From positions 17,286,241-17,350,240 of the forward strand of contig CM049318.1 in the NCBI GenBank assembly GCA_026874595.1: a stretch of DNA of 64,000 nt, in the 5' to 3' direction. Made by a program: the position numbers and the translations under genes. Of the stretch, positions 1 to 9,874 are shown one piece after another (positions within the stretch are counted from its first letter, which is position 1; each line of letters starts with the position of its first letter). The notes under the pieces are model-generated. The model worked only from the letters and a program-made list of their open reading frames with translations. It had not been told where the DNA came from and did not search any database. Origin of the DNA: Sipunculus nudus. Its lineage: Eukaryota; Annelida; Sipuncula; Golfingiida; Sipunculidae.

Positions 1-271
1 TTCTGCTACTTTCAAAAAGTCATTTATTGATTTTTTGGACCCATTTTCCTATGTTAACAGAATTTACTTACATTGTTATAATATATCTGATATTGTTAGA
101 CTCCCGCAAGGTCAATTTATACATTATTTCTTCATAAAATGTTGCAAAAAAGCATTTATTAAGACATAATCCCTTTGCTTACACTTTATTTATGTTTTGC
201 TTATTCTTTGCTTACGGCGAAATCATCACTGGAATGACACATTTTCCCAAAAATACACACTGATATGACCC

Positions 272-296
272 CCAGGGACGCAGATGGGTTCCCTGG
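272..296. repeat. Short dyad (7-bp arms) near the monomer junction
   Basis: CCAGGGA (272-278) and TCCCTGG (290-296) are exact reverse complements separated by 11 bases. In most other monomers the left arm reads ATAGGGA or ACAGGGA, leaving a 5-6 bp AGGGA/TCCCT pairing at the same place, so the dyad is a constant feature and strongest just upstream of type A monomers. It could extrude as a small hairpin or be a protein-binding palindrome. Neither can be shown from sequence. Confidence 0.6.
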
Positions 297-316
297 CTAC
301 ACAGCAGTTCTGATAA

Positions 317-691
317 GTGAACTTTAATATCAAAATAAAGGGCAAAATCGTTCAATCAAAATCACAAATTTATAACTGTGGTACTTTCAAAAAGTCATTT
401 ATTGATTTCTGGGACCCATTTCACCATTCAAACACAATTTACTTATATTGTTATAATATATCCGACATTATTAGACCCCCGCAAGGTCAATTATTACATT
501 ATTTCTTCATAAAATGTTGCAAAAAAGCATTTATTAAGACATAATCCCTTTGCTTACACTTTGCTAATGCTTTGCTTATTCTTTGCTTACGGCGAAATCA
601 TCACTGTAATGACACATTTTCCTAAAAATACACGCTGATATGACCCATAGGGACGCAGAAGGGTTCCCTGGCTACACAGCAGTTCCGCTGT
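317..691 (+). repeat. Reference 375-bp satellite monomer (type A)
   Basis: This is the first complete monomer and a convenient reference. Landmarks in order: GTGAAC anchor (317); an AATAAA-containing A-rich stretch (about 330-340); a CAAAAAG...CATTTATT segment (388-405); a GGGACCCA box (411-418); the AT-rich core TTATAATATATC (about 451-462); CCCGCAAGGTCAATTA (478-493); an A-tract before GCATTTATT (520-535); four 11-bp subrepeats (548-591); ACGGCGAAATCATCACTG; and an AGGGACGCAG...TTCCCTGG dyad before the next anchor. Type A is marked by AACTGTGG, CACCATTCAAA and CCCCCGCAAGG. Near-identical type A copies lie at 2629, 4940, 12498, 14810, 17121, 25562, 27874, 30185, 40129, 42441 and 44752, and related ones at 58153, 59340 and 62401. 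Confidence 0.95.
548..591 (+). repeat. Four-copy 11-bp subrepeat inside the monomer
   Basis: Four consecutive 11-mers fit CTTTGCTWAYN: CTTTGCTTACA (548-558), CTTTGCTAATG (559-569), CTTTGCTTATT (570-580) and CTTTGCTTACG (581-591). The same four-unit block sits at the same place in every monomer. Units 2 and 3 vary by type: CTTTATTTATG TTTTGCTTATT before A, D, G and O monomers, and CTTTGCGGAGA CTTTGCGTATG in E monomers. An 11-bp period is close to one helical turn, so the conserved bases face one side of the DNA. The first monomer fragment has its block at about 171-216. Confidence 0.9.
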
Positions 692-901
692 GTGAACATT
701 AATATCAAAATAAAGGGCAAAATCGTTCAATCAAAATCACAAATGTATAATTCTGCTACCTTCAAAAAGTCATTTATTGATTTCTTGGACCCATTTTCCT
801 ATTTTGACACAATTTACTTACATTGTTATAATATATCAGACATTATTAGACTCCCGCAAGGTCAATTAATACATAATTTCTTCATAAAATGTTGCAAAAA
901 A

Positions 902-1023
902 GCATTTATTAAGACATAATCCCTTTGCTTACACTTTGCTTATGCTTTGCTTATTCTTTGCTGCATTTATTAAGACATAATCCCTTTGCTTACACTTTCC
1001 TGATGCTTTGCTTATTCTTTGCT
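902..1023 (+). repeat. 61-bp intra-monomer tandem duplication, first of 22
   Basis: Bases 902-962 and 963-1023 are two copies of the part of the monomer that runs from GCATTTATTAAGAC through three and a half of the 11-bp subrepeats. The join reads TTCTTTGCT|GCATTTATT. The same join occurs in all long monomers, always with two copies, never three. Positions without the extra A: 3214-3335, 6650-6771, 13083-13204, 15395-15516, 18831-18952, 26147-26268, 28459-28580, 40714-40835, 43026-43147. Positions with the extra A: 19644-19765, 21957-22078, 31896-32017, 32709-32830, 36525-36646, 46463-46584, 47276-47397, 49592-49713, 52291-52412, 58739-58860, 59926-60047, 62987-63108. Confidence 0.93.
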
Positions 1024-2253
1024 TACGGCGAAATCATCACTGGAATGACACATTTTCCTAAAAATACACGCTGATATGACCCATAGGGACGCAGAAGGGT
1101 GCCCTGGCTACACAGCAGTTCCGCTTTGTGAACATCAATATCAAAATAAAGGGCAAAATCGTTCAATCAAAATCACAACTGTATAATTTTGCTACTTTCA
1201 AAAAGTCATTTATTGATTTCTGGGACCCGTTTTCCTATTTTAACACAATTTACTTACATTGTTATAATATATCTGATATTATTAGGCTCCCGCAAGGTCA
1301 ATTAATACATTATTTCTTCATAAAATGTTGCAAAAAAGCATTTATTAAGACATAATCCCTTTGCTTACACTTTATTTATGTTTTGCTTATTCTTTGCTTA
1401 CGGCGAAATCATCACTGGATTGACGCATTATCCTAAAAATACACACTGATATGACCCAAAGGGACGCAGACGGGTTCCCTGGCTACACAGCAGTTCTGAT
1501 TAGTGAACTTTAATATCAAAATAAAGGGCAAAATCGTTCAATCAAAATCACAAATGTGTAATTCTGCTACTTTCAAAAAGTCATTTATTGATTTCTGGGA
1601 CCCATTTTACCATTTGTACACAATTTACTTACATTGTTATAATATATATGACATTATTAGACTCCCGCAAGGTCAATTAATACATAATATCTTCATAAAA
1701 TGTTGCAAAAAAACATTTATTAAGACATAATCCATTTGCTTACACTTTATTTATGTTTTGCTTATTCTTTGCTTACGGTGAAATCATCACTGGAATGACA
1801 CATTTTCCTGAAAAATACACGCTGATAGGACCCATAGGGACGCAGAAGGGTTCATTGGCTACACAGCACTTCCGCTTTGTGAACATTAATATCAAATTAA
1901 AGGGCAAAATCGTTCAATCAAAATCACAAATGTATAATTCTGCTACTTTCAAAAAGTCATTTATTGATTTCTAGGACCCGTTTTCCTATGTTAAGACAAT
2001 TTACTTACATTTTTATAATATATCTGAGACTATTAGGCTCACGCATGGTCAATTAATACATTATTTCTTCAGAAAATGTTGCAAAAAAGCATTTATTAAG
2101 ACATAATCCCTTTGCGGAGACTTTGCGTATGCTTTGCTTATTCTTTGCTTACGGCGAAATCATCACTGGAATGACACATTTTGTTAAAAATACACGTTGA
2201 TATGACTCATAGGGGCGCAGACGGGTTCCCTGGCTACACAACAGTTCCGCTTT

Positions 2254-4564
2254 GTGAACATTAATATCAAAATAAAGGGCAAAATCGTTCAATCAAAATC
2301 ACAAATGTATAATTCTGCTACTTTCAAAAAGTCATTTATTGATTTTTTGGACCCATTTTCCTATGTTAACAGAATTTACTTACATTGTTATAATATATCT
2401 GATATTGTTAGACTCCCGCAAGGTCAATTTATACATTATTTCTTCATAAAATGTTGCAAAAAAGCATTTATTAAGACATAATCCCTTTGCTTACACTTTA
2501 TTTATGTTTTGCTTATTCTTTGCTTACGGCGAAATCATCACTGGAATGACACATTTTCCCAAAAATACACACTGATATGACCCCCAGGGACGCAGATGGG
2601 TTCCCTGGCTACACAGCAGTTCTGATAAGTGAACTTTAATATCAAAATAAAGGGCAAAATCGTTCAATCAAAATCACAAATTTATAACTGTGGTACTTTC
2701 AAAAAGTCATTTATTGATTTCTGGGACCCATTTCACCATTCAAACACAATTTACTTATATTGTTATAATATATCCGACATTATTAGACCCCCGCAAGGTC
2801 AATTATTACATTATTTCTTCATAAAATGTTGCAAAAAAGCATTTATTAAGACATAATCCCTTTGCTTACACTTTGCTAATGCTTTGCTTATTCTTTGCTT
2901 ACGGCGAAATCATCACTGTAATGACACATTTTCCTAAAAATACACGCTGATATGACCCATAGGGACGCAGAAGGGTTCCCTGGCTACACAGCAGTTCCGC
3001 TGTGTGAACATTAATATCAAAATAAAGGGCAAAATCGTTCAATCAAAATCACAAATGTATAATTCTGCTACCTTCAAAAAGTCATTTATTGATTTCTTGG
3101 ACCCATTTTCCTATTTTGACACAATTTACTTACATTGTTATAATATATCAGACATTATTAGACTCCCGCAAGGTCAATTAATACATAATTTCTTCATAAA
3201 ATGTTGCAAAAAAGCATTTATTAAGACATAATCCCTTTGCTTACACTTTGCTTATGCTTTGCTTATTCTTTGCTGCATTTATTAAGACATAATCCCTTTG
3301 CTTACACTTTCCTGATGCTTTGCTTATTCTTTGCTTACGGCGAAATCATCACTGGAATGACACATTTTCCTAAAAATACACGCTGATATGACCCATAGGG
3401 ACGCAGAAGGGTGCCCTGGCTACACAGCAGTTCCGCTTTGTGAACATCAATATCAAAATAAAGGGCAAAATCGTTCAATCAAAATCACAACTGTATAATT
3501 TTGCTACTTTCAAAAAGTCATTTATTAATTTCTGGGACCCGTTTTCCTATTTTAACACAATTTACTTACATTGTTATAATATATCTGATATTATTAGGCT
3601 CCCGCAAGGTCAATTAATACATTATTTCTTCATAAAATGTTGCAAAAAAGCATTTATTAAGACATAATCCCTTTGCTTACACTTTATTTATGTTTTGCTT
3701 ATTCTTTGCTTACGGCGAAATCATCACTGGATTGACGCATTATCCTAAAAATACACACTGATATGACCCAAAGGGACGCAGACGGGTTCCCTGGCTACAC
3801 AGCAGTTCTGATTAGTGAACTTTAATATCAAAATAAAGGGCAAAATCGTTCAATCAAAATCACAAATGTGTAATTCTGCTACTTTCAAAAAGTCATTTAT
3901 TGATTTCTGGGACCCATTTTACCATTTGTACACAATTTACTTACATTGTTATAATATATATGACATTATTAGACTCCCGCAAGGTCAATTAATACATAAT
4001 ATCTTCATAAAATGTTGCAAAAAAACATTTATTAAGACATAATCCATTTGCTTACACTTTATTTATGTTTTGCTTATTCTTTGCTTACGGTGAAATCATC
4101 ACTGGAATGACACATTTTCCTAAAAATACACGCTGATAGGACCCATAGGGACGCAGAAGGGTTCATTGGCTACACAGCACTTCCGCTTTGTGAACATTAA
4201 TATCAAATTAAAGGGCAAAATCGTTCAATCAAAATCACAAATGTATAATTCTGCTACTTTCAAAAAGTCATTTATTGATTTCTAGGACCCGTTTTCCTAT
4301 GTTAAGACAATTTACTTACATTGTTATAATATATCTGAGACTATTAGGCTCACGCATGGTCAATTAATACATTATTTCTTCAGAAAATGTTGCAAAAAAG
4401 CATTTATTAAGACATAATCCCTTTGCGGAGACTTTGCGTATGCTTTGCTTATTCTTTGCTTACGGCGAAATCATCACTGGAATGACACATTTTGTTAAAA
4501 ATACACGTTGATATGACTCATAGGGGCGCAGACGGGTTCCCTGGCTACACAACAGTTCCGCTTT
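2254..4564 (+). repeat. Six-monomer HOR, copy 2 (FABCDE)
   Basis: The unit is F 2254, A 2629, B 3004, C 3440, D 3815, E 4190, with period 2311 bp. Comparison with copy 1 shows three differences that I noticed: TTATTAATTTC in C (G to A at about 3533), one A fewer in E near 4122, and CATTGTTATAAT rather than CATTTTTATAAT in E. Identity is therefore about 99.9%, which indicates a very recent duplication or conversion. Confidence 0.92.
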
Positions 4565-5314
4565 GTGAACATTAATATCAAAATAAAGGGCAAAATCGTT
4601 CAATCAAAATCACAAATGTATAATTCTGCTACTTTCAAAAAGTCATTTATTGATTTTTTGGACCCATTTTCCTATGTTAACAGAATTTACTTACATTGTT
4701 ATAATATATCTGATATTGTTAGACTCCCGCAAGGTCAATTTATACATTATTTCTTCATAAAATGTTGCAAAAAAGCATTTATTAAGACATAATCCCTTTG
4801 CTTACACTTTATTTATGTTTTGCTTATTCTTTGCTTACGGCGAAATCATCACTGGAATGACACATTTTCCCAAAAATACACACTGATATGACCCCCAGGG
4901 ACGCAGATGGGTTCCCTGGCTACACAGCAGTTCTGATAAGTGAACTTTAATATCAAAATAAAGGGCAAAATCGTTCAATCAAAATCACAAATTTATAACT
5001 GTGGTACTTTCAAAAAGTCATTTATTGATTTCTGGGACCCATTTCACCATTCAAACACAATTTACTTATATTGTTATAATATATCCGACATTATTAGACC
5101 CCCGCAAGGTCAATTATTACATTATTTCTTCATAAAATGTTGCAAAAAAGCATTTATTAAGACATAATCCCTTTGCTTACACTTTGCTAATGCTTTGCTT
5201 ATTCTTTGCTTACGGCGAAATCATCACTGTAATGACACATTTTCCTAAAAATACACGCTGATATAACCCATAGGGACGCAGAAGGGTTCCCTGGCTACAC
5301 AGCAGTTCCGCTTT
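4565..5314 (+). repeat. Truncated third HOR copy (F A), monomers B, D, E lost
   Basis: F 4565 and A 4940 match the earlier copies. The next monomer at 5315 is type C, so B with its 61-bp extension is missing, and the series then switches to G instead of D. An ATATAACCC variant (about 5263) at the end of A marks this A-to-C junction. The identical junction recurs at 17496, 30560 and 45127, so it arose once and was copied with the larger block. Confidence 0.88.
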
Positions 5315-7251
5315 GTGAACATCAATATCAAAATAAAGGGCAAAATCGTTCAATCAAAATCACAACTGTATAATTTTGCTACTTTCAAAAAGTCATTTAT
5401 TGATTTCTGGGACCCGTTTTCCTATTTTAACACAATTTACTTACATTGTTATAATATATCTGATATTATTAGGCTCCCGCAAGGTCAATTAATACATTAT
5501 TTCTTCATAAAATGTTGCAAAAAAGCATTTATTAAGACATGATCCCTTTGCTTACACTTTATTTATGTTTTGCTTATTCTTTGCTTACGGCGAAATCATC
5601 ACTGGAATGACACATTTTCCTAAAAATACACACTGATATGACCCACAGGGACGCAGACGGGTTCCCTGGCTACACAGCAGTTCTGATAAGTGAACTTTAA
5701 TATCAAAATAAAGGGCAAAATCGTTCAATCAAAATCACAAATTTATAACTGTGGTACTTTCAAACAGTCATTTATTGATTTCTGGGACCCATTTTACCAT
5801 TTAAACACAATTTACTTATATTGTTATAATATATCTGATATTATTAGACTCCCGCAAGGTCAATTAATACATTTTTTCTTCATAAAATGTTGCAAAAAAG
5901 CATTTATTAAGACATAATCCATTTGCTAACACTTTATTTATGTTTTGCTCATTCTTTGCTTACGGTGAAATCATCACTGGAATGACACATTTTCCTAAAA
6001 ATACACGCTGATATGACCCATAGCGACGCAGAAGGGTTCACTGGCTACTCAGCACTTCCGCTTTGTGAACATTAATATCAAAATATAGGGCAAAATCGTT
6101 CAATCAAAATCACAAATGTATAATTCTGCTACTTTCAAAAAGTCATTTATTGATTTCTTGGACCCATTTTCCTATTTTAACACAATTTACTTACATTGTT
6201 ATAATATATCTGACATTATTAGACTCCCGCAAGGTCAATTAATACATTATTTCTTCATAAAATGTTGCAAAAAAGCATTTATTAAGACTTAATCCCTTTG
6301 CTTACACTTTGCTTATGCTTTGCTTATTCTTTGCTTACGGCGAAATCATCACTGGAATGACACATTTTCCTAAAAATACACGCGGATATGACCCATAGGG
6401 ACGCAGAAGGGTGCCCTGGCTACACAGCACTTCCGCTTTGTGAACATCAATATCAAAATAAAGGGCAAAATCGTTCAATCAAAATCACAAATGTATAATT
6501 CTGCTACTTTCAAAAGTCATTTATTGATTTCTGGGACCCGTTTTCCTATGTTAACACAATTTACTTACATTGTTGTAATATATCAGACATTATTAGACTC
6601 CCGCAAGGTCAATTAATACATTATTTCTTCATAAAATGTTGCAAAAAAAGCATTTATTAAGACATAATCCCTTTGCTTACACTTTGCTTATGCTTTGCTT
6701 ATTCTTTGCTGCATTTATTAAGACATAATCCCTTTGCTTACACTTTGCTTATGTTTTGCTTATTCTTTGCTTACGGCGAAATCATCACTGGAATGACACA
6801 TTTTCCTAAAAATACACACTGATAGGACCCACAGGGACGCAGACGGGTTCCCTGGCTACACAGCAGTTCTGATAAGTGAACTTTAATATCAAAATAAAGG
6901 GCAAAATCGTTCAATCAAAATCACAAATTTATAACTGTGGTACTTTCAAAAAGTCATTTATTGATTTCTGGGACCCATTTTACCATTTAAACACAATTTA
7001 CTTATATTGTTATAATATATCTGACATTATTAGACTCCCGCAAGGTCAATTAATACATTATTTCTTCATAAAATGTTGCAAAAAAAGCATTTATTAAGAC
7101 ATAATCCCTTTGCTTACACTTTGCTTATGCTTTGCTTATTCTTTGCTTACGGCGAAATCATCACTGGAATGACACATTTTCCTAAAAATACACGCGGATA
7201 TGACCCATAGGGACGCAGAAGGGTGCCCTGGCTACACAGCACTTCCGCTTT
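5315..7251 (+). repeat. C-G-H-I-J segment
   Basis: The monomers are C 5315, G 5690, H 6065, I 6440 and J 6876. G is marked by CAAACAGTC and CATTTTTTCTTC, H by AATATAGGG and AAGACTTAATCC, and I by TTGTTGTAATATATCAGAC plus the 61-bp extension. J has GATAGGACCC upstream and a seven-A tract after TTGC. I at 6440 has lost one A in CAAAAGTC and gained one in the later A-tract, so its net length is 436. The same series follows FA in blocks 2, 3 and 4. Confidence 0.85.
6650..6771 (+). repeat. 61-bp duplication, I-type lineage
   Basis: It has the same breakpoint as at 902-1023, but the second copy ends GCTTATGTTTTGC rather than CCTGATGCTTTGC, so the I and B lineages share one founding event and have since diverged. 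A third lineage, at 58739, 59926 and 62987, has GCTGATG and TTTGATTACGG in the second copy. Confidence 0.88.
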
Positions 7252-9874
7252 GTGAACATCAATATCAAAATAAAGGGCAAAATCGTTCAATCAAAATCAC
7301 AAATGTATAATTCTGCTACTTTCAAAAAGTCATTTATTGATTTCTGGGACCCGTTTTCCTATTTTAACACAATTTACTTACATTGTTATAATATATCTGA
7401 TACTATTAGGCTCACGCAAGGTCAATTAATACATTATTTCTTCAGAAAATGTTGCAAAAAAGCATTTATTAAGACATAATCCCTTTGCGTAGACTTTGCG
7501 TATGCTTTGCTTATTCTTTGCTTACGGCGAAATCATCACTGGAATGACACATTTTGTTAAAAATACACGCTGATATGACTCATAGGGGCGCAGACGGGTT
7601 CCCTGGCTGCACAACAGTTCCGCTTTGTGAACATTAATATCAAAATAAAGGGCAAAATCGTTCAATCAAAATCACAAATGTATAATTCAGCTACTATCAA
7701 AAAGTCATTTATTGATTTCTGGGACCCATTTTCCAATTTAAACACAATTTTCTTACATTGCTTTAATATTTCTGATATTATTAGAATCCCGCAATGTCAA
7801 TTAATATATTATTTCTTCAGAAAATGGTGCCAAAAACCATTTATTAAGACATAATCCCTTTGCTTACACTTTATTTATGTTTTGCTTATTCTTTGTTTCG
7901 GCGAAATCATCACTGTAATGACACATTTTCCTAAAAATACACACTGATATGACCCATAGGGACGCAGAGGGGTTCCCTGGCTACACAGCAGTTCCGCTTT
8001 GTGAACATCAATATCAAAATAAAGGGCAAAATCGTTCAATCAAAATCACAAATGTATAATTCTGCTACTTTCAAAAAGTCATTTATTGATTTCTAGGACC
8101 CATTTTCCTTGTTCAGACAATTTACTTACATTGTTATAATATATCTGATATTATTAGGCTCCCGCAAGGTCAATTTATACATTATTTCTTCATAAAATGT
8201 TGCAAAAAAGCATTTATTAAGACATAATCCCTTTGCTTACACTTTGCTTATGCTTTGCTTATTCTTTGCTTACGGCGAAATCATCACTGGAATGACACAT
8301 TTTCCTAAAAATCCACGCTGATATGACCCATAGGGACGCCGAAGGGTTCCCTGGCTACACAGCAGTTCCGCTTTGTGAACATTAATATCAAAATAAAGGG
8401 CAAAATCGTTCAATCAAAATCACAAATGTATAATTCTCCTACTTAATAAAAGTCATTTATTGATTTCTGGGACCCATTTTCCAATTTAAACACAATTTTC
8501 TTACATTGCTTTAATATTTCTGATATTATTAGAGTCCCGCAATGTCAATTAATGCATTATTTCTTCAGAAAATGGTGCCAAAAAGCATTTATTAAGACAT
8601 AATCCCTTTGCTTACACTTTATTTATGTTTTGCTTATTCTTTGCTTACGGCGAAATCATCACTGGAATGACACATTTTCCTAAAAATACTCACTGATATG
8701 ACCCATAGGGACGCAGACGGGTTCCCTGGCTACACAGCAGTTCTGATTAGTGAACTTTAATATCAAAATAAAGGGCAAAATCGTTCAATTAAATCACAAA
8801 TGTATAACTGTGGTACTTTCAAAAAGTCATTTATTGATTTCTGGGACCCATTTTTCCATTTAAACACAATTTACTTACATTGTTATAATATATCTAGTAT
8901 TATTAGGCTCACGCATGGTCAATTAATACATTATTTCTTCAGAAAATGTGGCAAAAAAGCATTTATTAAGACATAATCCCTTTGCTTACACTTTGCTGAT
9001 GCTTTGCTTATTCTTTGCTTACGGCGAAATCATCACTGGAATGACACATTTTTCCTAAAAATACACGCTGATATTACCCAAAGGGACGCAGAAGGGTTCC
9101 CTGGCTACACAGCACTTCCGCTTTGTGAACATTAATATCAAAATATAGGGCAAAATCGTTCAATCAAAATCACAAATGTATAATTCTGCTACTTTCAAAA
9201 AGTCATTTATTGATTTCTTGGACCCAGTTTCCTATTTTAACACAATTTACTTACATTGTTATAATATATTTGACATTATTAGTCTCCCGCAAGGTCAATT
9301 AATACATTATTTCTTTATAAAATGTTCCAAAAAAGCATTTATTAAGACTTAATCCCTTTGCTTACACTTTGCTTATGCTTTGCTTATTCTTTGCTTACGG
9401 CGAAATCATCACTGGAATGACACATTTTCCTAAAAAAACACGCTGATATGACCCATAGGGACGCAGAAGGGTTCCCTGGCTACACAGCACTTCCGCTTTG
9501 TGAACATTAATATCAAAATATAGGGCAAAATCGTTCAATCAAAATCACAAATGTATAATTCTGCTACTTTCAAAAAGTCATTTATTGATTTCTTGGACCC
9601 AGTTTCCTATTTTAACACAATTTACTTACATTGTTATAATATATCTGACATTATTAGACTCCCGCAAGGTCAATTAATACATTATTTCTTTATAAAATGT
9701 TCCAAAAAAGCATTTATTAAAACATAATCCCTTTGCTTATGCTTTGCTCATTCTTTGCTTATTCTTTGCTTACGGCGAAATCATCACTGGAATGACACAT
9801 TTTCCTAAAAATACACGCTGATATGACCCATAGGGACGCAGAAGGGTGCCCTGGCTACACAGCAGTTCCGCTTT
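7252..9874 (+). repeat. Seven-monomer, 2623-bp HOR, copy 1 (KLMNOPQ)
   Basis: The monomers are K 7252, L 7627, M 8001, N 8375, O 8750, P 9125 and Q 9500. Private markers include TTCAGCTACTATCAA and GCTTTAATATTTC in L, CCTTGTTCAGAC in M (one base short), CTCCTACTTAATAAAAG in N, GTTCAATTAAATC in O, and CCCAGTTTCC in P and Q. The series is repeated 2623 bp downstream. No copy of this 7-mer occurs elsewhere in the window. Blocks 2-4 have different monomers at the same place. Confidence 0.85.
9721..9775 (+). repeat. Rearranged 11-bp subrepeat block
   Basis: Here the four 11-mers read CTTTGCTTATG CTTTGCTCATT CTTTGCTTATT CTTTGCTTACG. The usual first unit (…TTACA) is gone and an extra …YATT unit is present, while the total length stays at four units. 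This fits a unit-length slippage or an unequal exchange. A similar reshuffle (two …TTATT units in series) is seen at about 56132-56175. Confidence 0.75.

Larger units (their letters stand above)
1..2253 (+). repeat. Six-monomer HOR, copy 1 (FABCDE, left end cut by window)
   Basis: The window opens inside a type F monomer (ATTTTTTGGACCC and GTTAACAGAAT variants), followed by A 317, B 692, C 1128, D 1503 and E 1879. The unit repeats at 2254, so the HOR period measured A to A (317 to 2629) is 2312 bp. That equals six monomers plus the 61-bp extension in B and one extra A in E near 1812. B is the 436-bp monomer. E carries CTAGGAC and CATTTTTATAAT variants. The upstream part of F lies outside the window. 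Confidence 0.92.

Noticed and set aside
188-198. ATTTATGTTTT, an exact match to the budding-yeast replication origin core WTTTAYRTTTW
   Set aside because: The consensus has meaning only in relatives of Saccharomyces, the lineage here is unknown, and such matches are expected in AT-rich DNA.
330-340. AATAAA polyadenylation-like hexamer in each monomer
   Set aside because: It is common by chance at this base composition and has no associated gene or GU-rich element.
450-462. TTATAATATATC resembling a bacterial -10 box or a TATA box
   Set aside because: It is present in every monomer of an AT-rich satellite, with no partner element at proper spacing and no gene downstream.
581-597. CENP-B box-like match on the minus strand (TTCG....A..C), and a plus-strand one at 1459-1475 (A..CGGG)
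   Set aside because: Each fits only about six of the nine core positions of the CENP-B box, and neither has both TTCG and CGGG. This is not enough to call a box.
1753-1974. A longer frame that starts with ATG and runs across the monomer junction (also at 13934, 26998, 41565)
   Set aside because: It exists only because an extra A and a GATAGG allele remove stops in one E copy. It ends at the TAG of that monomer. It is copied with the HOR and shows no sign of being a gene.
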